This document shows positions 36,574 to 45,779 of a stretch of 64,000 bases of DNA, piece after piece. The DNA is from AP-15 sp963775875 (GTDB lineage Bacteria > Pseudomonadota > Alphaproteobacteria > ATCC43930 > CGMCC-115725). The first letter of the stretch is position 1. Every line of letters begins with the position of its first letter. The notes under the pieces were generated by a model, which saw nothing but the letters and a program-made list of their open reading frames with translations, did no database searches and was not told where the DNA came from. The DNA lies in NCBI GenBank assembly GCA_963775875.1, contig CAVZKP010000016.1, positions 62,001 through 126,000 of the forward strand, written 5' to 3'. The position numbers were made by a program, and so were the translations under genes.

Positions 36574-37817
36574 CTAGAATAAGGTGCCGTCGCTGGCGAT
36601 GTTTAGCGGCGCGCTGCCGTCCGACCCGGCGCTCGAACGCGATTTCGCGGCCGGCGGCCCAGCTGCCGCCTTCGAGGACGCAGGCGAGCGGGAAATCCCG
36701 GGCATTTTTGCCGAGCCGCTCGCGCACCCGTGGCGCCAGGCGATCGAGCAATGCCACGGTCAGCGCCCGCCACTCGACGACCGGCTCGCTCGACGCATCG
36801 AGTGGATGTTGCAGCAGGGTGGGATCGCGCGGCTCGATGACGCCGCAATCGAGAAACAGGCCGCCATTGCGATATTCGGCAAGACCGGTCAACCCGTCGA
36901 GCCCGCTGACCTCCACACCGCCGGCGGCGAGCGGCTCGACCAGGGAATAGGCGAGCCATTGGGACAGCTTGTGAAACGGCACGAGCCCGTCGCCCGGCAC
37001 CGCGATATGCCGACCGCAATCGCCGAGTGGCACGCCGCCGAGGCTGATCCGGCCGGGCCAGATCGGCCCGAACACGCGGAGCAGGGTGCTCAGGATCTCC
37101 GCCGCCGGCAGCGGCCCTGGGTGCGACCGCCAAAAGTCGTAGACATTGCCCGGACGCGCCGACGCCCCGAACCGCGTCGGATCAGCGGCGCAGATCTCGC
37201 CCAATCGGCGCAACAGCGCCGCGCGGCCGGCGAGTCCGAGGAGTTCGTTCCCAGGGTGATGCTGAAACGCGGCGGCGAGGCTCGCCGGGGTGATCCGCGC
37301 CAGCGCCGGGGCGTCGGCGCGCCACGGATTGGCCGGGTCGGCGGAAAACAGCCCGCGCTGCATCGCGCGCAGGCTCGCCACCGCCAAACCCTCCGACCGC
37401 GACAGCAGCTGGCCGGTCTCGGCCTCGCAATAGCTGCCAGCCCTGCCCCGCGCCGGCGTCGAGCAGGACCGAGACGAATGCGAGGTCGATGCGGGCCCGC
37501 GCGGTTTCGGCGATGTCGGCACCCGGCGCCACCAGCGCCGCCCGGTCGATCCCGCCGGCGGAGAAATGCCGCCAGCGGCTGTGATACGGGACCGCAAGAT
37601 CGGGATAACGCCGGCGGGTGATCGCGGCGACGCGATCGGCGGCCGTGTCCAATCGAGACCGTATCAGGCGAAAATGTCGGGTGGCGCCACGCTCGGCCGC
37701 GCCGAAGACGATTTCGCAGCGCTCGCGCACGGCGGCGGCATTCAGCAGCGCCGCCGCATCCGCCGCAGCCTCACTCGCCGAGCGCACGGCCTTTGACGTC
37801 GTGCAGTTCCTCAGCAT
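36574..37817 (-). CDS. urc4: DUF1688 protein, Urc4/Urg3 family, two apparent 1-base insertions
   Basis: Urc4 is an essential but biochemically unassigned enzyme of the URC uracil-degradation pathway. Three consecutive frames are needed. The N-terminal part ends at ...LLDAGAGQGW. An extra base at 37436 leads to SYCEAETGQLLSRSEGLAV, and an extra base in the CCC run at 36625-36627 leads to SDGSAPLNIASDGTLF and TAG at 36574. With both bases skipped the protein is about 400-414 residues, matching the family. The start is uncertain (ATG 37817 or GTG 37787) and overlaps the end of the upstream gene. Confidence 0.82.
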
Positions 37818-39024
37818 CCGGGATACCCGACGGCGCAAAATAGCCGGCCGCCTTTTTGGCCTCGATCTCGACCGTCGCGTCGAGCGGCACCAGCCGTTCG
37901 GGGATCGCGACCTGCTCGACCACCTCGATCCCCTGCGCTTCGAGGGCCGCCTTCTTGATGTTCGACATCGACACCCAGCGGTCGATATGGCGGATGCCGA
38001 GCCAGTGGATCACGTCCGGCATCAACTCCTGAAAGCGCAGATCCTGCACCCCGGCGACGCATTCGGTGCGATGGAAATAGGTGTCGGCGCGGTCGCCGCC
38101 GGGCTGGCGCTTGCGCGCGTTGTAAACGAGGAATTTGGTGACCTCGCCGAGCGCACGCCCCTCCTTGCGGTTGTAGATGATGACCCCGACCCCGCCCTGT
38201 TGCGCGGTGGCGACGCAGACCTCGATGCCATGCACCAAATAGGGCCGGCACGTGCAGATGTCCGAGCCGAACACGTCGGAGCCGTTGCATTCGTCGTGAA
38301 CCCGGCAGGCGATAACCGTGTCCGGCGCCGCTATCCGCTCGATGTCGCCGAACAGATAGACCGTCGTACCGCCGATCGGCGGCAGCAGAATCTCGAGGTC
38401 GGGCCGGGTAACGAGTTCGGGAAACATGCCGCCGGTTTCCTCGAACAGGCTGCGCCGCAGATCGGCCTCGGCGACCCCGAAGCGGGCGGCAAGACCGGGC
38501 AGATGCCACACCGGATCGATCGCCGCCTTGGTGACCCGGATCTCGCCATTGTCGAGCAGCACATGCCCGTCGGGCCTGAGCCCGCCCTCGGCGATCAGCT
38601 GGCGGATCTCCGGCATCGCGATGTGCGCCGTGGTAATGGCGATGGTCGGGCGCACGTCGATTCCGGCACGGATCGCCTCGATGAAAACCTCGCCGACAAG
38701 GTGGCCCCACGGGTCGAGCGAGACGATGCTGGCCGGGTCGGCCCATCGCGGGTTCGGTGCGATCAAGGCCGCCGGCGCGGTGTCGGTCAGATCGGGACGA
38801 TGGTCGCGGGCCAACGCCTTGGTCGCCACCGCCAGCGCGCGATAGAGGCCGTAGGCGCCGGAAGAGGAGCCGATCGCATTGCGCTGGCCCGGTTCGGCCG
38901 GGCTCGCTACCACCGGCCCCCGTGCGGCCGGGTCGGCGGCACCCCAATGCAGCGGGATCGCGCTTTGGCCGGCGCTCCCCGGATGGGAGGTCAGCCGGAT
39001 GTGGCGCGGTATCGGGTGCTCCAT
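37771..39024 (-). CDS. urc1: GTP cyclohydrolase II-like protein, Urc1/RibA family
   Basis: Paralogue of RibA that in the URC pathway acts in pyrimidine degradation. The GTP cyclohydrolase II core is present: zinc Cys motif around CNGSDVFGSDICTCRP, then AQQGGVGVIIYNRKEGRALG. Residues 1-200 form the extra N-terminal domain of Urc1-type proteins (HIRLTSHPG, IGSSSGAYGLYRALAV, SLDPWGHLVGEVF), unlike the DHBP-synthase domain of RibBA. The ATG at 39024 is preferred; upstream in-frame starts lack a ribosome site. It sits with DUF1688 and upp, which supports Urc1 rather than riboflavin synthesis. Confidence 0.85.
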   Translation of the reverse strand: MEHPIPRHIRLTSHPGSAGQSAIPLHWGAADPAARGPVVASPAEPGQRNAIGSSSGAYGLYRALAVATKALARDHRPDLTDTAPAALIAPNPRWADPASIVSLDPWGHLVGEVFIEAIRAGIDVRPTIAITTAHIAMPEIRQLIAEGGLRPDGHVLLDNGEIRVTKAAIDPVWHLPGLAARFGVAEADLRRSLFEETGGMFPELVTRPDLEILLPPIGGTTVYLFGDIERIAAPDTVIACRVHDECNGSDVFGSDICTCRPYLVHGIEVCVATAQQGGVGVIIYNRKEGRALGEVTKFLVYNARKRQPGGDRADTYFHRTECVAGVQDLRFQELMPDVIHWLGIRHIDRWVSMSNIKKAALEAQGIEVVEQVAIPERLVPLDATVEIEAKKAAGYFAPSGIPDAEELHDVKGRALGE

Positions 39025-39196
39025 TCTGCTTTCCGCCGGCGGCAGCCGAAGTTGCATGAAGTGGTTACGCCGAGCCGGGATCGCAACTCGGCGCAGTGGC
39101 GCGGCAAGCATCCGGCGAAACTCGAAATTGAACCGTCCGGCCCGCCTCGGTGTTGTATCGGACACCCATTACGGCCCTGCCACGGAGAAAGCCCGG

Positions 39197-39466
39197 ATGA
39201 AATTCATATTGTTGTCGGCGGCTTTCGCCCTCTCGCTCACGGCTGGCTCCGCCCTGGCGCCGCCAGCCCAGGCGAAGGGCTGCCTCAAGGGCGCTGTGGT
39301 GGGCGGGGTTGCCGGGCATTATGCCGGCCATCATGGGCTGCTCGGCGCCGGCGCCGGCTGCGTCATCGGTCACCATGAGGCGACCAAGCATGCCCGCGAA
39401 AAGGCTCAGCATCAACAAGTAGATCCTGGCGCCGACGCGCAAGGAGACTCCAATTCGGGGCGCTGA
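39197..39466 (+). CDS. Small secreted glycine-rich protein (glycine-zipper-like)
   Basis: This 89-residue protein has a signal peptide (MKFILLSAAFALSLTAGSA, cleavage near AQA-KG). A short glycine-zipper-like stretch VVGGVAGHYAGHHGLLGAG flanked by two cysteines follows, then a His/Lys/Gln-rich hydrophilic tail. The glycine spacing could insert in or associate with the outer membrane. Function unknown. Confidence 0.65.
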   Translation: MKFILLSAAFALSLTAGSALAPPAQAKGCLKGAVVGGVAGHYAGHHGLLGAGAGCVIGHHEATKHAREKAQHQQVDPGADAQGDSNSGR

Positions 39467-39565
39467 CGCCCGGGTCGCGACAATTTGATCGGCGAAACCG
39501 ATCGTCGAGGAGAGCATCGGATTAAGCTTGCGCGCGCGGCCCCCTTCGGTCACCGGAATGTTGCC

Positions 39566-40498
39566 ATGGACGACCCGCGCAAGTTCCAAGATCGGTTTCT
39601 GACCGCCGCCGGCGAGAAGCGCGCGCAAGTCGCCCTCAAGGGACTGGAGACGCTCTGGTTCAATACCGGCACCTTGTGCAACCTGACCTGCGGACACTGC
39701 TATATCGAATCGTCGCCGAAAAACGACCGGCTCGTTTACCTGACCGCGGCGGAAGTGGCGGAGTACCTCGATGAGATCGAGCGCAGCGGGCTGCCGACCG
39801 CGCTGATCGGCTTCACCGGCGGCGAGCCGTTCATGAACCCCGAATTGCCGGCGATGCTGGACGATGCTTTGTCACGCGGCTTTGACGCCCTGGTCCTGAC
39901 CAATGCGATGAAGCCGATGACCAAGTGCCGGGGCGCGCTGTTGGGGCTCAGAGAGCGCTATGGCGATAGGTTGACGATCCGCGTTTCGATCGACCATTAC
40001 GGCCGCCGGGTTCATGAGGCGGAGCGCGGCGGGCGCAGCTGGCAGCCGACGATCGACGGTCTCATGTGGCTCGTTCGAAGCGGCTTCGCCCTGCACGTCG
40101 CCAGCCGTCGGCTGTCCGGCGAAACGGAAGCAGAAATCCGCGCCGGCTTCGCCCGGCTGTTTGCCGAACTGGGCGTGGCGATCGACGCCGACGATCCGGT
40201 GGCGCTGATGGTGTTCCCCGAGATGGACGCCAGCGCCGAGGTTCCGGAAATCACCGAAGCGTGCTGGGGTATTCTCGGCAAATCGCCGGACAGCGTCATG
40301 TGCGCAACCGCGCGCATGGTCGTCAAACGCAGAGGGGCAGCAAGACCGGCGGTTCTTGCCTGCACCCTGCTCCCTTATGACGAGCGCTTCGAACTCGGCC
40401 CGACCCTGGCCGAGGCGAGCGGCGCCGTGCCGCTCAACCACCCGCATTGCGCCAAGTTCTGCGTGCTCGGCGGCGGCGCCTGCAGCCGCGGGGGGTAG
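39566..40498 (+). CDS. Radical SAM protein with C-terminal cysteine cluster
   Basis: This 310-residue enzyme has the canonical CNLTCGHCY motif at about residues 38-46, followed by the GFTGGEPFMNPEL SAM-contact loop. C-terminal cysteines (CWGIL, CATAR, LACTLLPYD, HCAKFCVLGGGAC) resemble a SPASM/twitch-type auxiliary cluster region. The start ATG at 39566 gives MDDPRKFQ. It lies 99 bp downstream of the Gly-rich secreted protein on the same strand. The reaction is unknown. Confidence 0.8.
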   Translation: MDDPRKFQDRFLTAAGEKRAQVALKGLETLWFNTGTLCNLTCGHCYIESSPKNDRLVYLTAAEVAEYLDEIERSGLPTALIGFTGGEPFMNPELPAMLDDALSRGFDALVLTNAMKPMTKCRGALLGLRERYGDRLTIRVSIDHYGRRVHEAERGGRSWQPTIDGLMWLVRSGFALHVASRRLSGETEAEIRAGFARLFAELGVAIDADDPVALMVFPEMDASAEVPEITEACWGILGKSPDSVMCATARMVVKRRGAARPAVLACTLLPYDERFELGPTLAEASGAVPLNHPHCAKFCVLGGGACSRGG

Positions 40499-40512
40499 GG
40501 CCGGGCCATAAG

Positions 40513-40539
40513 TTGACCTAGTCAATGAAATAGTTGACA
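40513..40539 (+). promoter_or_regulatory. Palindrome TTGACctaGTCAA plus TTGACA, candidate MarR operator/promoter
   Basis: A 5-bp inverted repeat with a 3-base spacer (40513-40525) is followed by another TTGAC half-site that also reads as a -35 TTGACA (40534-40539). It lies 39-65 bp upstream of the MarR-GNAT start, where an autoregulatory operator would be expected. No good -10 is visible. Confidence 0.45.
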
Positions 40540-40577
40540 ATCGCATCCGTCGACTCGATCAGGCACGAGGCAACGGA

Positions 40578-41507
40578 ATGGCCGAAACCGCCCTTGATCG
40601 GCGCATCGCCGATCTGCGCCGGTTCAACCGCTTTTATACCCAGAAGATCGGCGTGCTGGAGGAGGGGCTGCTAAACAGCCCGTTTTCGCTGACCGAGGCT
40701 CGCGTGCTCTACGAACTCGCCCGCGAGGATCAGCTGACAGCTACCCGCCTCGGCGCGCAATTAGCGCTGGACCCCGGATATCTGAGCCGGATCCTGCGCA
40801 GTTTCGAGCGGCGCGGGCTGATCCGCCGCACCCCGTCGCCGACTGATCGGCGGCTCGGTCTGCTGTCGCTGACGGCATCGGGTCGGGACGCGTTCGCCCC
40901 GCTCGACGCCCGTTCGCGCGATCAAATCGGTGCCATGCTGCGCAATCTTTCGGACGAGGAGCAGACCCGTCTGGTCGGGGCGGCGCGGACGATCGAACGC
41001 CTGCTCGACCCCTGTATCGAAGATCGGGCGCCCTATCTGTTGCGGCCGCACCGGCCCGGCGACATGGGCTGGATTACCCAGCGCCATGGCGCGCTCTATG
41101 CGCTGGAATATGGGTGGGACATCCGGTTCGAGGGGCTGGTCGCCGAAATTGTCGCCAAGTTTATCCAGACCTTCGATCCGCGGCGGGAATGTTGCTGGAT
41201 CGCCGAGAAGGATGGCGACAACGTCGGTTCGGTGCTTTTGGTCGAAGCGACTGAGAGCGCGGCGAAATTGCGCCTGCTGCTGGTCGAGCCGCGGGCACGT
41301 GGGCTGGGCATCGGCGCTCGGCTGATCCAGGAGTGCCTGCGTTTTGCCCGGCAGGCGGGCTACCGAACGGTTCGGTTGTGGACCAACAGCGTGCTGGTCG
41401 CCGCCCGACGCCTCTATGAGAGGGCCGGATTTCGCCTGATCGAGGCGCAGCCGCATTGCAGTTTCGGCCACCAGCTGATCGGCGAGACCTGGGAACTGGA
41501 GCTTTGA
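40578..41507 (+). CDS. MarR-family regulator fused to GNAT acetyltransferase
   Basis: This 309-residue fusion has an N-terminal winged-helix MarR domain (residues about 1-140, SLTEARVLYELA, DPGYLSRILRSFERRGLI, SPTDRRLGLLSLTASG). The C-terminal GNAT domain (residues about 155-309) has the acetyl-CoA motif VEPRARGLGIGARLIQE. The architecture is widespread, but its acetylation target and ligand are generally unknown. A palindrome just upstream suggests autoregulation. Confidence 0.88.
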   Translation: MAETALDRRIADLRRFNRFYTQKIGVLEEGLLNSPFSLTEARVLYELAREDQLTATRLGAQLALDPGYLSRILRSFERRGLIRRTPSPTDRRLGLLSLTASGRDAFAPLDARSRDQIGAMLRNLSDEEQTRLVGAARTIERLLDPCIEDRAPYLLRPHRPGDMGWITQRHGALYALEYGWDIRFEGLVAEIVAKFIQTFDPRRECCWIAEKDGDNVGSVLLVEATESAAKLRLLLVEPRARGLGIGARLIQECLRFARQAGYRTVRLWTNSVLVAARRLYERAGFRLIEAQPHCSFGHQLIGETWELEL

Positions 41508-41564
41508 CCCGGACAGCCGACCGTAAGCGTACGCCGCAATTGACGATGCGCCGGCGGCGCTAGT

Positions 41565-42038
41565 CTAGGCGCCCGATGCCGGTCCGGGACCCGCGACCGG
41601 CAGCCCGCGCTGGCGCCATTCGACCATGCCGCCGCGCAGCACCGCCACATTTCGGAAACCCGCGCTGTCGAACAGCCGGGCCGCCTGGGCCGAGCGCATC
41701 TGGGTATGGCAGACGAGGACGAGGTCGCGGTCTTGGTATCGGGCGAGTTCGACAATCCGCCCGGGAAGCTCCGCCAATGCGATGTTCCGCGCATCGGCGA
41801 GGTGGCCGAGATCGCCGTCGAACTCATCGGCTCCGCGCACATCGACGATGACCGGTGCGGCTGCCTGTCCGAGCCGTTCGGCCAGACTACCGGGCTCGAT
41901 CCAGGAAATCTCGTATGGGTGGTCAGCGCTGCTTGGCGGGGTCGCGTTGGCGGCGAGCGGACCCAGGCCGGTCCTCAGACCCGCCACAACCCGGCGCAGT
42001 CGACGCCGCCAACGGCCGGCATGCCGGTTCGCGGTCAT
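41565..42038 (-). CDS. Rhodanese-like domain protein
   Basis: Single-domain rhodanese of 157 residues with a basic N-terminal extension. Motifs are VIVDVRGADEFDGDLGHLADARNI and the active-site loop VCHTQMRSAQAA with the catalytic Cys. It probably transfers sulfane sulfur or senses it. It lies 19 bp downstream of the TerC-like gene, so the two are probably co-transcribed. Confidence 0.82.
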   Translation of the reverse strand: MTANRHAGRWRRRLRRVVAGLRTGLGPLAANATPPSSADHPYEISWIEPGSLAERLGQAAAPVIVDVRGADEFDGDLGHLADARNIALAELPGRIVELARYQDRDLVLVCHTQMRSAQAARLFDSAGFRNVAVLRGGMVEWRQRGLPVAGPGPASGA

Positions 42039-42057
42039 GGTCCCACCTCTCCATTTT

Positions 42058-42714
42058 TCATAGCAAGGCGTGCAACCCCGACAGGCTCAACGCCGAGGTC
42101 TGCTGGATGACCTCGGTCGAGCCCTCCCATATCATGCGCAATGCGACGAAGGTGATGATGCCGAGCCCGACCCATGAAATCCAGAAATGGCGTTCGAGCA
42201 GACGCGCGATGTAATTCGAGGCGACGCCCATCAAGGCCACCGACAGGACCAGGCCAAAGGCGAGCACCCAAAAATGGTTGCGTGCGGTCCCCGCCACCGC
42301 GAGCACGTTGTCGAGCGACATCGACACATCCGCCAGCACGATACGCGCCAGCGCCTGCGCGGCGCTCTTGTGCCGGACCGGGCGGCACTCCTCTCCGCCA
42401 GCCGGAAGGCGCTCGCGGCTCCGCGTCGCGCGCAGCTCGCGATACATCTTCCACGACACCCACAGCAGCAGCACGCCGCCGGCCAGGGTCAGCCCGATGA
42501 TGACCAGCAGCTGCGCGGTGAAATAAGCAAACAGGATGCGCAGCACCGTGGCAGCGGCGATGCCGAGCATGATCACGCGCCGGCGCTGTTCGACCGGCAG
42601 CCCGGCGGCCGCCATCCCGACGACGATCGCGTTGTCGCCGGCGAGCACCACGTCGATGATGACGACCGACAGCAGCGCGCCGAGTTGATTAACCTCGATC
42701 AGCACCCTCGCCAC
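42058..42714 (-). CDS. TerC/YjbE family integral membrane protein
   Basis: This 218-residue membrane protein of the TerC superfamily has about seven TM segments and paired acidic motifs within membranes (VLAGDNAIVVG and SMSLDNVLAVAG), which are the family's metal-associated signatures. A basic cytosolic loop lies at about residues 95-120. Members are linked to metal efflux, notably Mn(II) in some bacteria. Only 14 bp separate its start from the divergent MFS gene, so the two promoters must overlap with coding sequence. Confidence 0.85.
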   Translation of the reverse strand: MARVLIEVNQLGALLSVVIIDVVLAGDNAIVVGMAAAGLPVEQRRRVIMLGIAAATVLRILFAYFTAQLLVIIGLTLAGGVLLLWVSWKMYRELRATRSRERLPAGGEECRPVRHKSAAQALARIVLADVSMSLDNVLAVAGTARNHFWVLAFGLVLSVALMGVASNYIARLLERHFWISWVGLGIITFVALRMIWEGSTEVIQQTSALSLSGLHALL

Positions 42715-42728
42715 ATAGGCACTTCACC

Positions 42729-43913
42729 ATGCAAGGTCGAGGTCATCCATTGCCGAGACCCGTACTTTCGCGCCCGGCAGCGCGGCTTTCCGCGTTCTAC
42801 GCGGCGGCGTTTCTGGTGACCGGCGCCCAGCTCCCGTTCTGGCCGGTCTGGCTGTCGACCCGCGGTCTTGGGGCGAAAGAAATCGGCACCGTGTTTGCCG
42901 CCTCGATCTGGGCAAAGGTGGTGACCACGCCGGCGATCGGCGCGCTCGCCGACCGGCTGGGGCGGCGCCGGGTCATGGTCGCGCTCGCCGCCACGGCGCT
43001 CGCCGCCTACATGGCATTGTGGCCCGCCGCCGGGTTCTGGCCCTTGCTGTCGCTCAATCTGGTTGCCCTGACCGCGCAATCGGCGCTGATGCCGCTCGGC
43101 GACACCGTCACCTTGGCATTGTCCCGCACCGCGGAGCTCGATTACGGGCGGGTCCGGGTGTGGGGGTCGCTGAGCTTTGTTTTTGCCTCGCTCGCCGCCG
43201 GCCTGATCCTCGCCCATACCTCGGGAGAGCAGGTATTGCCATTGGTGCTCGGCGCCTCGGCCCTGTTGCTGCTCGCCTGTCGTGGCCTGCCGGCGCCGGA
43301 TTCCCCACCCGTCTCCGCGGCGATCCGCAGGGTGCGGGGCACCGGAATGCGCCAGATCGCGGGCGACCCCCGGTTCTGGATGTTCGTCGCCACGGCCTCG
43401 GCATTGCAGGCGAGCCATCAGGTCTATTACGGTTTCGGGTCGCTCTATTGGCGCTCGCTCGGCTTTTCGCAAACCACCATCGGTTGGCTTTGGGCCGAGG
43501 GCGTCGTCGCCGAGATCCTGTTGTTCTGGCAGGGAAGGAGCCTCCTTCTCGGGCTCGGACCGATCGGGTTGATGGCGCTCGGCGGTCTTGCCGGCATTAT
43601 TCGCTGGAGCCTCGCCGGGCTGGTCGTCTCGTTGCCCGCAATCGCCGCGCTGCAATTGCTGCACGCTCTGACCTTTGCCGCGAGCTATCTCGGCGCGATG
43701 CATTTTCTGTTGCGCGCGGTCCCGCCTTCGGCCGCGGCCAGCGCACAAACGATCTATGCCGCAGTCTCGTCCGGTCTCGGCGGCGGTCTCGTCATGATGG
43801 CGGCGGGCGCGCTTTATGCCGACTATGGCGGGCGCGCCTATCTGTTCATGGCGGTCTTGTCGGCTGCCGGCCTGGCCGGGACCCTGCAGTTGCGGCACGC
43901 CCTGGCGCGATAG
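42729..43913 (+). CDS. MFS transporter, HcaT/PPP family
   Basis: This 394-residue major facilitator with 12 predicted TM segments resembles 3-phenylpropionate transporter HcaT. The early segment is GAQLPFWPVWLSTRGLGAKEIG, then the MFS loop-2 motif GALADRLGRRRVM and RVRVWGSLSFVFAS. It could import an aromatic acid. The start ATG 42729 gives a basic N-terminus. Confidence 0.8.
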   Translation: MQGRGHPLPRPVLSRPAARLSAFYAAAFLVTGAQLPFWPVWLSTRGLGAKEIGTVFAASIWAKVVTTPAIGALADRLGRRRVMVALAATALAAYMALWPAAGFWPLLSLNLVALTAQSALMPLGDTVTLALSRTAELDYGRVRVWGSLSFVFASLAAGLILAHTSGEQVLPLVLGASALLLLACRGLPAPDSPPVSAAIRRVRGTGMRQIAGDPRFWMFVATASALQASHQVYYGFGSLYWRSLGFSQTTIGWLWAEGVVAEILLFWQGRSLLLGLGPIGLMALGGLAGIIRWSLAGLVVSLPAIAALQLLHALTFAASYLGAMHFLLRAVPPSAAASAQTIYAAVSSGLGGGLVMMAAGALYADYGGRAYLFMAVLSAAGLAGTLQLRHALAR

Positions 43914-43937
43914 ACGCGCCGTCGCGCGGCAATCCTT

Positions 43938-44396
43938 CTATCGCGCGCACCTCTGATGGGTTTCGGCAGGGCTCGCCGCCTGGGCGACCGCGTATTCGTG
44001 CAGTCCCCTGGGGTCGAGGGTGCTGGCCATTTTTTCCAGATCAGCCGCCTTCTGACACACCACCACCGTCGCCTCCTGGCCTTGCTTGAGCGCAATTTCG
44101 TTGGCGAGGCTGGTATTCCACGAATCGAATTCGCTCTGCGCGTTGCGCGCGCCTTCACGCCGGAAATGGGCGATCATGATCCGCTGGTAGCGGATGATCG
44201 CGTCCTTGTTGCGCGCCCGGAACTGGCCATAGACCTCGTCTCGGCAGGCCGAACTGATCACCATCAGATTGGTCTGGAACACAATCGCCTGCTCCGCCTC
44301 CAGATCGGTCGCCGAATAGCAATGCCGGTCGGCGGCCGAGGCACCCTGAAGCGACGCCACGGCAAACAGCGCCGCGGCCAGGACGGCCTTTCTCAT
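43938..44396 (-). CDS. Secreted hypothetical protein
   Basis: This 152-residue exported protein has a signal peptide MRKAVLAAALFAVASLQGASA followed by a mature helical domain with four cysteines (HCYSA, SACRDEV, VVCQKA, QRCAR) that could form two disulfides. The start at 44396 has GGGGGA upstream; longer frames add a Cys-rich leader without a signal. Family not recognised. Confidence 0.65.
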   Translation of the reverse strand: MRKAVLAAALFAVASLQGASAADRHCYSATDLEAEQAIVFQTNLMVISSACRDEVYGQFRARNKDAIIRYQRIMIAHFRREGARNAQSEFDSWNTSLANEIALKQGQEATVVVCQKAADLEKMASTLDPRGLHEYAVAQAASPAETHQRCAR

Positions 44397-44539
44397 CGCA
44401 TCCCCCAATATTCCCCTGCGCCCGACGCAGCATACGCAGTCCGCCAACATGTTCAAGAGAATCCATTCGCGCGGTCGTGGCCCGTTGGATTATCAGCAGC
44501 AAAACCTTGGTCGATCGGGCGTAATCCAGCGTCATCTTC

Positions 44540-44735
44540 CAACCGTTGATTGATCGACCTTGTTCCCAGGGCAGCGCCGCCACGCCCGGCCAGTGCAACC
44601 GCATAGTCCAGCGCGAATCTTTGCTGGAAAATAGCGGGCGATCTTGACAGATGCCGTGCGTAGGCGGCGCAAGGAAAATCGCACGGGCAACCGAAGGCAC
44701 CGTTGCAGTTCTTGATCCAATCGCCGCTCAGAGGC
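44540..44735 (-). pseudogene. DUF1326 gene remnant
   Basis: One frame encodes LSGDWIKNCNGAFGCPCDF, close to the start of DUF1326 proteins. After a frame change near 44675 the neighbouring frame continues LAPPTHGICQ ... RWTMRLHWPGVAALPWEQG, also DUF1326-like. Neither an upstream start nor a continuous C-terminus is present, so this appears to be a decayed fragment. The rest of 44397-45024 shows no gene. Confidence 0.45.
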
Positions 44736-45024
44736 GGCAGAGTTGCGCGCTGCAAACGCCGGGCTGCACGCGGCAGCCGCGCAATGACGTCGCCTCGCGG
44801 GGCCGCGACGGCACCCGCGGTCATCGCTCGCCCGGCGGCGAGCCTCCGAGGATCGGCAGCTGCCCGTCGAGGCAAGTCCTTGCCGCTGTGGCGCGCCCTG
44901 CCGCAGACCGCACTGGATTTTACCGTCAGCCTTGGGCACGCCGATCATCCTCGGCGCGCTTTGACGCCATTCCATCGCACGGCAGAACGGTTGAGCGGGG
45001 ACGAAAGAGCTTTCGGGTCTGTCT

Positions 45025-45666
45025 TCAATGCATGTGCATGAACTCGCCCTTCGCCATCGCGAGGTGGTGCATCTGATGATAGTTGCCACTGGCCATGACG
45101 CCGATGAAGCCGAGTCCGCGAATGATTTGCACTTGCTGCGGGTCCTTGGCGGTGACCGTGAAGATCACGCCGTTTGCCAGCGCCTCCGTCTTGGCGCTCC
45201 AGCCGTTCGGGTGGTTCGCATCGATCATCGCGGCCTGGTCGGGGACCATCCGCTTGATGGCTGCGATTGTCCGCCCGGTACCGGTGACCGCGACGCTGAT
45301 GCCGCCGGCGACAGGCTTGGCGGCTGCATCGGCCTTCAGCGTCACGTCGTTCATGTCGATCAGATGCTGCCGCAGCGCCTCGAGGTTGACCTTCGACCAG
45401 TCGGTCTTGGGGTCGGCTTCCAGAATACGGACGATTTCCTGGATGGCCCCGAAGGCGTCCTGGCCGGGCATTGTCGGGACGTTGGTCCCCGCGCTCATGC
45501 CCGGATGACCGGCTATCGGCATGGTGCCGTGCCGCTGGCCCATCATCTCTTGCATCTGGCCCGGTTCCATCGGGGGGTGAGCGGGGGTATTTTGCGCCAG
45601 CGCCGCGCCGGCCCCGGCAACAACGAGCACGGCCCCAACGACAACAAGCCGGCGGAAGGAAGTCAT
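45025..45666 (-). CDS. Exported Met/His-rich N-terminal hypothetical protein
   Basis: This 213-residue periplasmic protein has a signal peptide (RRLVVVGAVLVVAGAGAALA-QN). A Met/His/Pro-rich segment (HPPMEPGQMQEMMGQRHGTM) resembles copper- or silver-binding linkers. The C-terminal half is a folded domain (GGISVAVTGTGRTIAAIKRM, ANGVIFTVTAKDPQQV) and the tail has clustered Met/His (NYHQMHHLAM, GEFMHMH). I infer metal binding; the family is not named. Confidence 0.65.
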   Translation of the reverse strand: MTSFRRLVVVGAVLVVAGAGAALAQNTPAHPPMEPGQMQEMMGQRHGTMPIAGHPGMSAGTNVPTMPGQDAFGAIQEIVRILEADPKTDWSKVNLEALRQHLIDMNDVTLKADAAAKPVAGGISVAVTGTGRTIAAIKRMVPDQAAMIDANHPNGWSAKTEALANGVIFTVTAKDPQQVQIIRGLGFIGVMASGNYHQMHHLAMAKGEFMHMH

Positions 45667-45779
45667 CGGAAATTCCCCAGGAAACCGAGCCTGCCGCAGT
45701 TTATCCGCGACTGTTGCCTTCTGTATGATCTGGATCATGCGGCGATAAATATTGCGGGCCCGCCGATCTGTACCCTTCG

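Noticed and set aside
35921..37597. A DUF1688-uracil phosphoribosyltransferase fusion protein
   Set aside because: The apparent fusion arises from an extra base near 36625; in the correct frame DUF1688 ends in DGTLF and TAG at 36574, five bases before the upp start.
44397..45024. Several 110-185-codon frames on both strands as genuine genes
   Set aside because: Composition is Arg/Ala/Ser-rich without motifs; only a short DUF1326-like stretch is recognisable.
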